Source of the DNA: an uncultured Prevotella sp.
GTDB taxonomy: Bacteria; Bacteroidota; Bacteroidia; Bacteroidales; Bacteroidaceae
Assembly (NCBI GenBank): GCA_900540885.1
Contig: UQHJ01000012.1
Span: 1 to 48,034, forward strand
Reading direction: 5' to 3'
Length of the DNA: 48,034 nt
Shown here: positions 34,798 to 43,022 of the stretch, one piece after another
How positions within the stretch are numbered: position 1 is the first letter of the stretch
Layout: each line of letters starts with the position of its first letter
Notes under the pieces: model-generated
The model's input: only the letters and a program-made list of their open reading frames with translations
Told to the model about the DNA's origin: nothing
Database searches by the model: none
Translations under genes and position numbers: made by a program

Positions 34798-36279
34798 TTA
34801 AATGCCATCTCCTGCGACATCGTCAAATTCTGCATCATCTTGCAGTTTCCATGTTTCAAGAGACAACTCGTTTTGTGTATAATTTTCTACTTCTTTGCTA
34901 AAGCCATATATTTTATACATGATACCAGCTCCAACGCGTTTTCTATTTTGTCCTCCAAATCCCAACTTTGTCATGGCTCGTCCGAAAGCAGTTTGTGTTA
35001 CCATTTCAAAGTTATTGGCTATGCAGAAGTCGTCTAAACTCTTTCTAAGAATATTAGATTGCACCCACCTAAACTCTTCCCCTTCAGCTCTCTTTGAAGG
35101 AGATAGACGTAAATACATAGCCCAAGAGAGTAGGGGGTTACTCATTCCTACAGACACTAATTTCTGCCTTTCTCCATTTTCACTCCTCGGAAATTTGAAT
35201 TGGTGCTGCTTTAAATACTTTCCTCCTCTAATAATCCAATTTAGAATACCCGAATATTCTGCTCTGAGTTCCTCTCCAAGGCTCTTATTTTGCATTTCCT
35301 CTGGTATAGTCTCATTGAATATTAGATACAAGAATCTACGGAAAAATCCATAGCTTTTATCGCTCGTTACTGGAAGGTTATTGAAATTGAATATCTGCCA
35401 AGGAACATTTGTAATAGTAAAGACATTCCCTCTTAGGAAGCGTGCATGTTGTTCTTCTCCACTTATAAAACTCTTGAATGCGGCTTCTCTACCAAACAAC
35501 TCTTTTTCGTTTACCTCTCCACTATAGTTTATGTATTTACCTACCAATTGACATCTTGCCCTCATGCCTTCATCTCCGTCTTTCAAGATAGAGCCTATAC
35601 TCATAGTACTTATGTTCTCTGCACCATAAACACCTCTTACTACATCGTTTATTACACTCTTGCCATTTGAGCCATTTCCATACAATGCAAGGCAGTTCTC
35701 TATCTTTGCTCCCATTTCTGACCTATTCATTGTTGTAAGACCCAAAAACATCTGTAACAACAATCTACTATTCTTCTCAGGAAGTACTTGCTTTAGAAAA
35801 CTCTTCCATAACGGGCAATCGGCATTCGCATCAAAATTGTAGTCATTGATATATGTTACGTCCCATTGTTTACCAAATGGCTTTAAATCCCCCGTCATTA
35901 TATCTACAACACCATTCTTAAATGCTCGGATATTAAATCTTGGGTGCAATTCGCGCTCCATTTTTACCGCCAAGAACATCTGCTCTCGCAACATTCCCAT
36001 TTTTGAACGTATGCCAGCATCTACACTCATACGTTCCGTCAACTTCTGTATGCTCCATTTCAATAAATCTATATCTATAGGTTCATATATCTTGCCATTG
36101 TAACAATAATATCTCCCACCAAACCAAGCAAACATACTCTTACTATAGGTATCGTAAACATCTAACCCCAACATAGCAGCACGAGCAGCATAACTTCCAC
36201 TCGAAGAACAACTGACCTTCCACCTATGGACATCAGAACACTCCTCCAAGTCTATCAACAACATTTCTCTATCTATCAT
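34798..36279 (-). CDS. Phage SF3 helicase / P4-type primase C-terminal domain (493 aa)
   Basis: Replicative helicase of the D5/P4 family. The Walker A motif GNGSNGKS is at 201-208, preceded by the D5_N-type region (RFNIRAFKNGVVDIMTGDLK, then WKSFLKQVLPEKNSRLLLQM). Downstream, ARCQLVGKYINYSGEVNEKE is the Walker B region, and NLPVTSDKSYGFFRRFLYLI carries the sensor/arginine residues. There is no clear DnaG/AEP primase domain at the N-terminus, so the protein is mainly the helicase part. It is the first minus-strand gene, reading away from the large non-coding region. Confidence 0.9.
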   Translation of the reverse strand: MIDREMLLIDLEECSDVHRWKVSCSSSGSYAARAAMLGLDVYDTYSKSMFAWFGGRYYCYNGKIYEPIDIDLLKWSIQKLTERMSVDAGIRSKMGMLREQMFLAVKMERELHPRFNIRAFKNGVVDIMTGDLKPFGKQWDVTYINDYNFDANADCPLWKSFLKQVLPEKNSRLLLQMFLGLTTMNRSEMGAKIENCLALYGNGSNGKSVINDVVRGVYGAENISTMSIGSILKDGDEGMRARCQLVGKYINYSGEVNEKELFGREAAFKSFISGEEQHARFLRGNVFTITNVPWQIFNFNNLPVTSDKSYGFFRRFLYLIFNETIPEEMQNKSLGEELRAEYSGILNWIIRGGKYLKQHQFKFPRSENGERQKLVSVGMSNPLLSWAMYLRLSPSKRAEGEEFRWVQSNILRKSLDDFCIANNFEMVTQTAFGRAMTKLGFGGQNRKRVGAGIMYKIYGFSKEVENYTQNELSLETWKLQDDAEFDDVAGDGI

Positions 36280-37158
36280 AGTGTTAACCTTTATTAATTA
36301 ATTATACTAATACTTTATTTGTCAAAATAGCTTACTTTTTAGACGTTTTTCGGAAGGTTTTTACTACTTGGCGCACATCTACACTTCATTGGATTTTCTC
36401 TTATGCAGTATTTAAATTTTGACATACAAAGAATACTGTTTCATACAATGAAGCATGATAGGGTATACCCCGTTAGCAAAACGCAAAAGTCTCGCAAGCA
36501 AATTGCATATTTATTTTTCTTATGCAAATATACACAAAATATACAAGATATACTATATATTAATGATTTAACCATATTTTAACTATACACTATATGGTAC
36601 ACTAAGGTGTTTAATAAGCTACATTTTATCTTTTTTATGCCTATGGGATTTTGGAGAATTTTTAAACACTACAACCCAAATCAAAAAAAGTATGTGTAGA
36701 ATAGATTCGGATAATCATTTTGCCCGATTTTTATTGAGAATTTTTCAACGATTTTTGAAAATTAAAAAAAATAGACAGGAGGTGAAAGCGGCCTTTTATC
36801 GTTCTCATTAGGGGGGGGTATGGGCTTAAAAGTGCTGATTTTCAATGATTTACAAAACGCGCTATAATATACGGGTATTACTGCAATTATATAGGATTGA
36901 AAGGGTATAATAAAAGGGCGTTAAATATACGTTTGTGGTGCTATTTTTTTGAGTTTAGAAGGCTTTTTACTGTTTGTTTGGCGTTACCTTTTCACCCCCT
37001 TCTTTTCCCTCTCTTTTCTCCTTCTTTCCCTCTCTCCTTCTTTGCCCTTTCCTTTGCGCGCTTTTCTTAGTTTCTTCTATTTATTAAGTTAAAATCTACA
37101 AATATATGTATATATAGTATAAAGTTTTGACTTTATACAAAAATAATTGGTTAAACGC
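36280..37158. other. Prophage control/origin region, non-coding
   Basis: About 880 AT-rich nt between the divergent primase and accessory blocks, without a credible ORF. It contains a small palindrome GGGTATACCC (36461-36470), several T- and A-runs, GGGGGGGG near 36811, and a 90-nt polypyrimidine tract (36985-37077). A replication origin or lysogeny switch would be expected here, but no repressor gene is encoded in it. Confidence 0.5.
36985..37077. repeat. Polypyrimidine tract
   Basis: About 90 nt almost wholly C and T on the plus strand (CTTTTCCCTCTCTTTTCTCC is typical), with only a few purines. This strand asymmetry can form triplex DNA and is sometimes found at origins. Confidence 0.8.
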
Positions 37159-37190
37159 TTGTGTATTATTATTCACGTTTGTATCTTTGC
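37159..37190 (+). promoter_or_regulatory. Promoter of the plus-strand accessory block
   Basis: TTG (37159-37161), 20-nt spacer, TATCTTTGC (37182-37190). It gives a leader of about 190 nt before the gene at 37387. Confidence 0.8.
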
Positions 37191-37236
37191 ACATGTAAAG
37201 TTAAGGCTATTATATAGCGCTGCTTGCAGGTGTTCT

Positions 37237-37278
37237 ATGAAAATTATTGTACAACTTACAATAACAAAAGCGTTCTAA
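37237..37278 (+). CDS. Possible 13-codon leader peptide
   Basis: MKIIVQLTITKAF then stop. The stop codon lies inside the left arm of the hairpin at 37270-37301, as in attenuation systems, so translation could open the hairpin. No amino acid is strongly over-used, so this is only a possibility. Confidence 0.25.
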   Translation: MKIIVQLTITKAF

Positions 37279-37316
37279 ACCGTTGCCGCGGTTTAGAACG
37301 CAGAAAATAGCTATTT
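37270..37316 (+). promoter_or_regulatory. Hairpin and palindrome in the leader of the accessory block
   Basis: Perfect 13-bp stem GCGTTCTAAACCG/CGGTTTAGAACGC with a 6-nt loop, followed by the palindrome AAAATAGCTATTTT. No T run follows, so it is not a plain terminator. Confidence 0.7.
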
Positions 37317-37386
37317 TGTACTTACATAGTATAAGCAAGTGCAAATATAGAGATTTTTTTTGTTATTGTGCAAAATCTACTTCATT

Positions 37387-38076
37387 ATGTCTACAAATAA
37401 CATGTCAGTAAGAGAGATTAATGCTAACGCAAAAAGCGCAAAGGCTAACGCAAAAAATATGGTGGATAACGCAGTAAATAGCGTGTTATCTCCTTTTAGC
37501 GTTATAAACCAGATACGCAAAGAAGGCGGTGAAGAGTTTACCAACTTTTTGCAGTTTATGGGATTAACGCGTAAAGCGTTTGGCCTGAATGCTGAAACAT
37601 TTGGCAAACACTTTTTGCAGTTAGAAGGCGGTTGCAAATTAGTTTGGGACGCTGAAAACGCCAAAAAACTACTTGCAAAGGAAGTTGCAAAATTGCGCAA
37701 AGCAATTGCAACAAAGGACGCTAACAAGATAGATAAGGCACAAACAAAATACGATGATTATAAGCAAAATAACTTGCTTTACATCGATGGTGTGCGTTAT
37801 GTCTTAGTTACTCCATCCGTTTCTAATTACAAAAAGCTACTTACAAACGTTATCGACGCGAAAAAAGCCGATTTACTTGCAAATAGTTCAGAGGCTAAAA
37901 AACGCGCTGAAAAGGCCGCTAAAAAGGCTCAAAAGGACGCAGAAAAGGCCGCGAAGGCTCGCGAACTTGAAATAAATATTTTGCGTAACGCGTTACTTTG
38001 TGAAAACGTTTCACTTTCTCACAATGAAGCAACACAAAAAGCAACAGAAATGTATAACAAGTTACATGTTGCTTAA
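37387..38076 (+). CDS. Ala/Lys-rich coiled-coil phage protein (229 aa)
   Basis: The ATG at 37387 (MSTNNMSVREINANAKSAKA) is a better start than the upstream one at 37360. The N-terminal 60 residues and the stretch SEAKKRAEKAAKKAQKDAEK are strongly helical and Ala/Lys-rich. The middle contains a compact part (FLQFMGLTRKAFGLNAETFG, VRYVLVTPSVSNYKKL). No family is recognised; such proteins often bind nucleic acid. It is the first gene of the plus-strand accessory block and is followed by a hairpin and the first tRNA-like element. Confidence 0.75.
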   Translation: MSTNNMSVREINANAKSAKANAKNMVDNAVNSVLSPFSVINQIRKEGGEEFTNFLQFMGLTRKAFGLNAETFGKHFLQLEGGCKLVWDAENAKKLLAKEVAKLRKAIATKDANKIDKAQTKYDDYKQNNLLYIDGVRYVLVTPSVSNYKKLLTNVIDAKKADLLANSSEAKKRAEKAAKKAQKDAEKAAKARELEINILRNALLCENVSLSHNEATQKATEMYNKLHVA

Positions 38077-38092
38077 GTTGCTACTACTTAGA

Positions 38093-38121
38093 CAAAGCAC
38101 CCATTTTATGGGTGCTTTGTT
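38093..38121 (+). terminator. Terminator-like hairpin
   Basis: CAAAGCACCCA (38093-38103) pairs perfectly with TGGGTGCTTTG (38109-38119), loop TTTTA, followed by only TT. The tRNA-like element starts 4 nt later. Confidence 0.6.
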
Positions 38122-38122
38122 A

Positions 38123-38178
38123 CGTTTTGGATTGGTTCACCGTTTTTTTCGGTTGTGGTTCGACTCCACGCAAAACGG
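38123..38178 (+). ncRNA. tRNA-like element 1 (miniature tRNA)
   Basis: 7-bp acceptor CGTTTTG/CAAAACG and 5-bp T-stem TGTGG/CCACG with loop TTCGACT. In place of the D-arm is only GATTGGTTC. A 4-bp hairpin ACCG/CGGT with the 7-nt loop TTTTTTT takes the anticodon position. At 56 nt it is too short for a normal tRNA. Followed by a hairpin CGCCC/GGGCG (about 38187-38203). Confidence 0.6.
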
Positions 38179-38230
38179 CTTTCACGCCCTTCTAATAGGG
38201 CGTAACACTACAAAAATAAATATATAAGTC

Positions 38231-38259
38231 TGTGTGTCAAGTCTAATTTGATGCGATAC
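38231..38259 (+). repeat. 29-nt direct repeat, copy 1
   Basis: Starts TGTGTGTCAAGTC and ends TTTGATGCGATAC; an exact copy starts 50 bp downstream at 38281. The 50-bp step is close to five helical turns, which would place both on the same face of DNA (iteron or operator-like). Confidence 0.9.
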
Positions 38260-38280
38260 GCGCAAAATAGTATTTATGTA

Positions 38281-38309
38281 TGTGTGTCAAGTCTAATTTG
38301 ATGCGATAC
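38281..38309 (+). repeat. 29-nt direct repeat, copy 2
   Basis: Exact copy of 38231-38259. The following bases also agree in part (CGCG versus ACG). Confidence 0.9.
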
Positions 38310-38847
38310 ACGTATATACATGGTACTTACTTATGTGTGGACGTTTGTACGTGTAAAGTTGTTCTTTTTTTGCTGATTATCCAGCCTTGCACGTTATACG
38401 AGTTATAACAAAGTGTTTGATTACATTATATATTATATTTTATATTTGGTTTATCCGCGTTTTGCGTACGCGCGTCTATCAGGGTTAAAATATTGCTCCT
38501 ATAGACGATTTAGATAAAGCAAAAATAAGTATGTCATTTTGTGGCTTACTGGCTCGCTGAAAAGCTAAACTTAACGCAAAAAAATGGGTGAAATGTAAAT
38601 TTGTCGTGTACAAAATAACATGAAGAACTTCTTTTTTAAGGTGAACAAATTAGGCGGGTTTTTGCTTGTACGTTGTAAACCTCAAATAAACAAAGGGTTT
38701 TGCATCCTCTCTCAAAGGGTGATCGGTAAACGTACCCCCAAAGCATTTAGCTATCTGACAACGATAGGGGTAAAACTAAATGCAGACGAATAGACGAAAA
38801 CAATAATTTATATAAAACTGTGGTGTGGTTAGCCACAACGGAACAAG

Positions 38848-38907
38848 GGACAAAAACGCTTTGCCGCGTGGTTGTCCTCTATTATTAACCATTAAACCAT
38901 TTTTGCA
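38848..38907 (+). promoter_or_regulatory. Hairpin-leader cassette 1
   Basis: Stem GGACAA..ACGC with GCGT..TTGTCC around the loop TTTGCC (38848-38877), then TTATTAACCATTAAACCA before the ATG at 38908. First of eleven such cassettes, each in front of an accessory gene. Confidence 0.7.
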
Positions 38908-39060
38908 ATGAATAAGGTAATTTTTTACTACTTAATTGCACTTTTTTTATTCGCACTTCTAACAAACCAAACAACATGGATTGTATTAATAGCATTACCA
39001 ATAATTGTGTATGTTTTAAAAATATTTGTTTGGGTTTACGAGTACAAAAAAGATGATTGA
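38908..39060 (+). CDS. Small membrane protein (50 aa)
   Basis: MNKVIFYYLIALFLFALLTN, then a second hydrophobic stretch WIVLIALPIIVYVLKIFVW and a charged tail YEYKKDD. Two short transmembrane helices in a hairpin are likely. No family recognised. It starts directly after a hairpin-leader cassette, which supports it as a real gene despite its size. Membrane microproteins in phage accessory blocks often act in exclusion or host interference, but nothing here shows that. Confidence 0.6.
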   Translation: MNKVIFYYLIALFLFALLTNQTTWIVLIALPIIVYVLKIFVWVYEYKKDD

Positions 39061-39064
39061 ATTT

Positions 39065-39121
39065 CATGCACGCTATTTATTTAGCGTGCATGAACTTTTT
39101 ATTAACCAAAATATAACCAAA
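39065..39121 (+). promoter_or_regulatory. Hairpin-leader cassette 2
   Basis: 11-bp stem CATGCACGCTA/TAGCGTGCATG, loop TTTATT (39065-39092), then AACTTTTTATTAACCA and TAACCAAA before the ATG at 39122. Leader almost identical to that of cassette 7. Confidence 0.75.
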
Positions 39122-39592
39122 ATGAAAAAGTACAAATTAACGAACGAAACGACAGAATGCAATGGTGTTACTCTTCATCGTATTGAAGCCTTAATGGATT
39201 TCGCAGATGTGAAGAAGGGTGATAAAGGCGGATTTGTTCAATCCGAGGATAATCTCCCACAATTTGATAATTGTTGGGTTTATAACAATGCTAAGGTCTA
39301 TGGCAATGCTAAGGTCTATGGCAATGCTAAGGTCGGCGATGATGCTTGTGTCTATGGCAATGCTAAGGTATTTGGCAATGCTTGGGTCTGTTGCGATGCT
39401 AAGGTATATGGCGATGCTAAGGTCTTTGGCAATGCTAAGGTCTGTGCCTATGCTAAGGTCTTTGGCAATGCTTGGGCCTTTGTCAATGCTTTTGTCTTTG
39501 GCAGTGCTAAGGTCTTTGGCAATGCTCTTGTCACTGGTAAAGCTAAGGTCTATGGCTTTGCTGAGGTCGGTGGTAATGCTGAGGTATTTTGA
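39122..39592 (+). CDS. Hexapeptide-repeat beta-helix protein, short paralogue (156 aa)
   Basis: Starts MKKYKLTNETTECNGVTLHR with a ~50-aa N-terminal domain (VKKGDKGGFVQSEDNL). About 17 tandem hexapeptides of the type NAKVYG/NAKVFG follow, expected to fold as a left-handed parallel beta helix. At DNA level this is an 18-nt repeat around AATGCTAAGGTCTATGGC. It is a paralogue of the 301-aa protein at 43023. The C-terminal domain of that protein is missing here: the frame stops right inside the repeats (GGNAEVF). It is therefore a truncated copy or a minimal form. Function unknown. Confidence 0.8.
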   Translation: MKKYKLTNETTECNGVTLHRIEALMDFADVKKGDKGGFVQSEDNLPQFDNCWVYNNAKVYGNAKVYGNAKVGDDACVYGNAKVFGNAWVCCDAKVYGDAKVFGNAKVCAYAKVFGNAWAFVNAFVFGSAKVFGNALVTGKAKVYGFAEVGGNAEVF

Positions 39593-39623
39593 CCTTGTAT
39601 AATTTGATTAACTAAATTTTAAT

Positions 39624-39679
39624 CGTGTGTCTTCTTTATTGGAGATACACGAACATTGTTTAACTAAAAAAAACCAATT
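39624..39679 (+). promoter_or_regulatory. Hairpin-leader cassette 3
   Basis: Stem CGTGTGTCTTC/GGAGATACACG (two G-U pairs), loop TTTATT (39624-39651), then AACATTGTTTAACTAAAAAA and AACCAATT before the ardA ATG. Confidence 0.7.
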
Positions 39680-40282
39680 ATGAAAAGTTTATATGCAGCT
39701 ATGCATGCACCTCATATAGGGGTGCTTAGCAAAGATGAACGCGATGAGTTTTTAGCTCCCTATCTCGTTGACGATTTAGGAGATAATCCAGCCGTTTATG
39801 TCGGTACTTATCACAAGTACAATAACGGTTCAATCGCTGGCGCATGGCTTGACTTAGAGCAATTCAGCGATTATGACGAATTTATCGAAGTGTGCAAGGT
39901 GTTACACAGCGATGAAGAAAACCCCGAATTCATGTTTCAAGATTTTCAAGGTTTTCCTGAATGCTGGTACTGTGAAAGTGGCTTGAAGGAAAATTTTGAT
40001 AAAATCATCAAATACGCACAGCTTGATGACGATGACAAAAAAATCGTTGAAGGGTTTGCTGAATGGAGTGGTGATTACGACATCGAAAGAGCAAAAGATG
40101 CGTTTTGTGGTGTTTTCGATTCCGAGGAAGATTTTGCCGAACAAATGGTAAATGATTGCTACAATTTAGAAAGCATGATAGGAAATCTTTCATATTACTT
40201 CGATTATAGCATGTATGCACGCGATTTGTTTATGACAGACTACTTTTATAGTAGTGAAGGCTATGTATTTAGTATCTCTTAA
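39680..40282 (+). CDS. ardA: ArdA-type anti-restriction protein
   Basis: DNA-mimic protein that occupies type I restriction-modification enzymes and protects incoming DNA. The 200-aa product is strongly acidic and carries the ArdA hallmarks VYVGTYHKYNNGSIAGAWLD, LEQFSDYDEFIEVCKVLHSD and EENPEFMFQDFQGFPECWY. The spread of Asp and Glu over the surface segments is what lets the dimer copy bent B-DNA. It lies in the plus-strand accessory block of the prophage together with a predicted RNA anti-CRISPR, so this block is an anti-defence region. It is preceded by a hairpin-leader cassette. Confidence 0.93.
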   Translation: MKSLYAAMHAPHIGVLSKDERDEFLAPYLVDDLGDNPAVYVGTYHKYNNGSIAGAWLDLEQFSDYDEFIEVCKVLHSDEENPEFMFQDFQGFPECWYCESGLKENFDKIIKYAQLDDDDKKIVEGFAEWSGDYDIERAKDAFCGVFDSEEDFAEQMVNDCYNLESMIGNLSYYFDYSMYARDLFMTDYFYSSEGYVFSIS

Positions 40283-40295
40283 TTGCATTTGACTA

Positions 40296-40355
40296 TTGCA
40301 CGCGTTATTTGTTTAACGCGTGCAAACATTATTAACCACTTAAAACAAATATAAT
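40296..40355 (+). promoter_or_regulatory. Hairpin-leader cassette 4
   Basis: 12-bp perfect stem TTGCACGCGTTA/TAACGCGTGCAA, loop TTTGTT (40296-40325), then ACATTATTAACCACTTAAAA before the ATG at 40356. Confidence 0.75.
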
Positions 40356-41126
40356 ATGAGCAATTTTAAAATCTATCATGAAGATAAGGGATTTATCTTC
40401 ATGAATGGCGCTTTGACTGAAGTAAAGCTGTTGTACACTAACTTTTTGAAGCGTGGCGAAAACTTTTCTGCAACAACCACGTTTGAAACATGGGGTGAAC
40501 AACGGAATGAGGATGCGAACCTTCTAAAGGTTTACAGCTCTGTAGAAGATTTCGAGAAAGACGAGGAAATGCCTTTTATGGAAATCTGTGATGAACAACT
40601 TAACAACAAACGCCCTAATGGGTTTGAGAATGTTGATTGGGGTTGGTTTTTCATGAATGGAGAGCCTAACCAAGTAGATTTAACTCCTAACGAGCTAACT
40701 TATGATTATAATAGCATGAAGTTTCGTTTCCCTGGTCACATCGCGAATGGTGATAACGTTTATCGCACTCGTAAGGAATGCCTTTCGTTCAATACCTATA
40801 AGGTAAAAGACGAATGGGGAGAAGTTAAAGAACACGTTGGTATTAATAAGCTCCTAATGCTTGATGATGACCAAAATCAGCTATTAGATGCTTTTGTGAA
40901 ATCTTACAAAGCATTACTTAAAAGCGGTGTCTCTTTCTTGAATAATTACGATGAAACACGAGTTTTCAATATTCGTAATCTACAGAATTACGAAGTAGAT
41001 TATTCTACAGAAGACTATGAAGGATATGAAAAAGTTGACATATCAAACAAAGCGTTTGAATGTCCTGTTTTCCTTGCTGATAATTTCTTCAGTGATGATG
41101 CTACAATATTTGCAGAACGCAAATAA
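40356..41126 (+). CDS. Phage accessory protein of unknown function (256 aa)
   Basis: Acidic soluble protein starting MSNFKIYHEDKGFIFMNGAL. Two segments share the same words, GFIFMNGALTEVKLLYTNFL and GWFFMNGEPNQVDLTPNEL, suggesting an internal duplication of a small domain. Other notable parts are FETWGEQRNEDANLLKVYSS and the C-terminal FFSDDATIFAERK. No family is recognised. Directly after ardA and with its own hairpin-leader cassette. The acidity would fit another DNA-mimic or inhibitor, which is a guess. Confidence 0.72.
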   Translation: MSNFKIYHEDKGFIFMNGALTEVKLLYTNFLKRGENFSATTTFETWGEQRNEDANLLKVYSSVEDFEKDEEMPFMEICDEQLNNKRPNGFENVDWGWFFMNGEPNQVDLTPNELTYDYNSMKFRFPGHIANGDNVYRTRKECLSFNTYKVKDEWGEVKEHVGINKLLMLDDDQNQLLDAFVKSYKALLKSGVSFLNNYDETRVFNIRNLQNYEVDYSTEDYEGYEKVDISNKAFECPVFLADNFFSDDATIFAERK

Positions 41127-41141
41127 CAGCTTCTAACTTAT

Positions 41142-41194
41142 GCAATGTGCCTTTTATTAGACACATTGCTACTTTTTAACCAAACATTAACCAA
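41142..41194 (+). promoter_or_regulatory. Hairpin-leader cassette 5
   Basis: Stem GCAATGTG/CACATTGC extended across one mismatch to the loop TTTATT (41142-41169), then TTTTTAACCAAACATTAACC before the ATG at 41195. Confidence 0.7.
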
Positions 41195-41464
41195 ATGACT
41201 ACATTAACATTAGGATTGCTTAGTAATAAGCAACAATTTAAGGATTTTGAAATATCCGAAAAAGCACATTATACCCTTATGCAAAAGGATGAAATGGAAG
41301 TTGGCAACTTAAATAGTACAATTCGATGCGAATTGAGACGATTTGAGAATGGTACAAAACTTAAGTTCTTAAGTGAAAAGGTGTGTAAGGAAATCCTTGA
41401 TTGGGTATATTCAAATGGAAAGAAGAACAACCCGTTATTAAACTTATGGGTTTGGAGTTTCTAA
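41195..41464 (+). CDS. Small phage accessory protein (89 aa)
   Basis: MTTLTLGLLSNKQQFKDFEI at the N-terminus, then EVGNLNSTIRCELRRFENGT and a C-terminal EILDWVYSNGKKNNPLLNLW. Soluble, mixed charge, no motif recognised. A hairpin-leader cassette precedes it. The second tRNA-like element begins 2 nt after its stop codon, so the mRNA 3' end would be set by whatever cuts that element. Confidence 0.65.
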   Translation: MTTLTLGLLSNKQQFKDFEISEKAHYTLMQKDEMEVGNLNSTIRCELRRFENGTKLKFLSEKVCKEILDWVYSNGKKNNPLLNLWVWSF

Positions 41465-41465
41465 G

Positions 41466-41513
41466 AGGTACGCAAATAGGTTGCTTAGGGGGTTCGAATC
41501 CCCCGTGCCTACA
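41466..41513 (+). ncRNA. tRNA-like element 2
   Basis: 6-bp acceptor AGGTAC/GTGCCT stacked on the 5-bp T-stem GGGGG/CCCCC with the standard T-loop TTCGAAT, ending ACA. Only a 16-nt linker GCAAATAGGTTGCTTA stands between acceptor and T-stem, so the D-arm and anticodon arm are absent. The linker word GGTTGCTT recurs in elements 3 (as GGTGGCTT) and 4. Confidence 0.65.
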
Positions 41514-41876
41514 AAGCTAACGTTAGAACGCTGTACTCAATATTCTTTGTCAGTATCTTTGCAACACCAGCTTAAAAAAGTAGATTAGAAAGAAACTGAT
41601 TGACCACAAAAGGTACAAAAATGAGTTTGAGGATACTTAAAAACCTTGTTAAAACGCGATTGGGCGATAATCTAAAGCGCAAACTATCATGTGTGAGTTG
41701 AATTGCACATGGTATCTATTATAAACCTCAAAAACCAATAAAGATGAAAACGTTGATGCTACTATGGCTGTAGTGATGTGAATAACACTCTGCAAGTACA
41801 GATTATTGTCAGATTTCGCAATGGCTATGGATATTGATTGAACATGATGATTTTGTTGTTGTTGACTTCTAATTTA
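41514..41876 (+). ncRNA. Non-coding stretch after tRNA-like element 2
   Basis: About 360 nt without an ORF. It contains a -7-like box TATCTTTGC (41554-41562). A ~90-nt segment is paralogous to the region after tRNA-like element 3: ATATTCTTTGTCAGTATC here, ATATTCTTTTCAGGTTTC there. Both then have an A-run, AGAAAG and a CCACA word. This parallel conservation outside genes suggests a non-coding RNA family. Confidence 0.45.
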
Positions 41877-41929
41877 TCGCGTGTACCTATTATATGGTAC
41901 ACGCGAACATTTATTAACCACTTAAACCA
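41877..41929 (+). promoter_or_regulatory. Hairpin-leader cassette 6
   Basis: 11-bp perfect stem TCGCGTGTACC/GGTACACGCGA, loop TATTATAT (41877-41906), then ACATTTATTAACCACTTAAA before AACCAATG. Confidence 0.75.
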
Positions 41930-42952
41930 ATGTATATGACAAACTTGGAATTGAACACCGCAATATTCAATAAATTGAATGATTGCGCCACTTCTGTTTT
42001 TCAAAGGAGTGGATTAAGAGGTACTTATACCGCTCACGAGTTATCAAAATTAGGAATAGGCTCTTGTCTTAATGCTTTTCATATCTCTATTGGAAGTTTT
42101 ACTTGTAAGGTAGAAGAACCTACGATTTTTAAAGTCTTATCAGACTTTTCAAAGATTAACGGATTTAGATTGAATAAGTTTCAAAGAAAATTTGAGGATT
42201 TTAAAATCTTAGGACATGTATCATTCCCTAATAGCGCAAAGCATTTACGTAAATTTGTTGATGCTAAAGATGTTATAGGTATGAGGAATTTTATTCAGAT
42301 AGATTTTTGTATGAATCAAGCATACGCATATACACCTGAATGCTTCTTAGAAGTTCCATTCTCGTTTAATGGAGATTTCCATGAAACAGTATACGTTCAA
42401 AATGATTTCATACAAAAGTTAGGAACAGATTTCAACGTTGTAAAAGACGAAAAAACGAACAGTGTCTTTTTCCAAAATGCAAATGATAGAATAAAAGTGT
42501 TTAACGATGCGAATATTCGTAAGTGTAATTTCTTTAGTTTTCTGTCATCGCAAATGTATAACGAAAAACTGATTTTTAAATTTGATGTAAAAAACTTGAA
42601 GTTCTTCTTTAAGTCTATTAAAAAAGATGATACTGATATTTTTATCGCTATTCATATTAAAAAAGGAGAGCAAAATGCTATACTTTCGTTTAATGATAGA
42701 GTACTAAAAGTTGATTTATTAGAAACTTCTAAAGTTTCTTTTTATTTCAAAATAACGAAGAAAAATCTTGAACGATTATGCCTTTCGAATGGGATATTTC
42801 TTTTTTCAAAAAAGAATTTAGGGTATATATGTAGTAAAACAAAAGAATTCGGTAATATCGTTATATCTTCTTTTGTAACTGAAGCTGATGAAATTAAGAA
42901 ACAAATCGAAGAGGAAGATAAGAAATTCCTCTTATATGGTATAGAGATGTGA
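41930..42952 (+). CDS. Phage accessory protein of unknown function (340 aa)
   Basis: Begins MYMTNLELNTAIFNKLNDCA; a second ATG lies 6 nt in at 41936. The product is rich in Phe, Lys and Asn with many alternating beta strands (FKFDVKNLKFFFKSIKKDDT, IHIKKGEQNAILSFNDRVLK). A charged C-terminal helix DEIKKQIEEEDKKFLLY follows. The repeated strand pattern is faintly reminiscent of sliding-clamp folds, but I cannot support that. No signal peptide or membrane segment. Flanked on both sides by hairpin-leader cassettes. Confidence 0.72.
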   Translation: MYMTNLELNTAIFNKLNDCATSVFQRSGLRGTYTAHELSKLGIGSCLNAFHISIGSFTCKVEEPTIFKVLSDFSKINGFRLNKFQRKFEDFKILGHVSFPNSAKHLRKFVDAKDVIGMRNFIQIDFCMNQAYAYTPECFLEVPFSFNGDFHETVYVQNDFIQKLGTDFNVVKDEKTNSVFFQNANDRIKVFNDANIRKCNFFSFLSSQMYNEKLIFKFDVKNLKFFFKSIKKDDTDIFIAIHIKKGEQNAILSFNDRVLKVDLLETSKVSFYFKITKKNLERLCLSNGIFLFSKKNLGYICSKTKEFGNIVISSFVTEADEIKKQIEEEDKKFLLYGIEM

Positions 42953-42963
42953 TAAGACTTCAA

Positions 42964-43022
42964 TCTCACATGTTATTTGATTAATATGTGAGAACTTTTT
43001 ATTAACCAAAAATATAACCAAA
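42964..43022 (+). promoter_or_regulatory. Hairpin-leader cassette 7
   Basis: 12-bp stem TCTCACATGTTA/TAATATGTGAGA (one G-U), loop TTTGAT (42964-42993), then AACTTTTTATTAACCA and TAACCAAA before the ATG. The part after the stem is nearly identical to cassette 2 while the stem is unrelated. Confidence 0.75.

Larger units (their letters stand above)
38179..38847 (+). other. Non-coding region with iteron-like repeats and stem-loops
   Basis: About 670 nt without a protein gene. It holds the two 29-nt direct repeats (38231, 38281), an AT-rich stretch, and the nested stem-loop GCATTTAG CTATC ... GATAG ... CTAAATGC (about 38733-38782). GTGGTTAGCCAC lies near 38825-38836. The structured second half suggests a non-coding RNA; the repeats suggest an origin. 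Confidence 0.5.

Noticed and set aside
37270..37301. Terminator at the start of the accessory block
   Set aside because: The hairpin is strong, but no T run follows on either strand.
39219..39602. Met/Leu-rich ORF overlapping the hexapeptide gene (and its equivalent at 43120-43689)
   Set aside because: It is the shifted frame of an 18-nt repeat, which stays open automatically. The hexapeptide frame has the leader and the conserved start.
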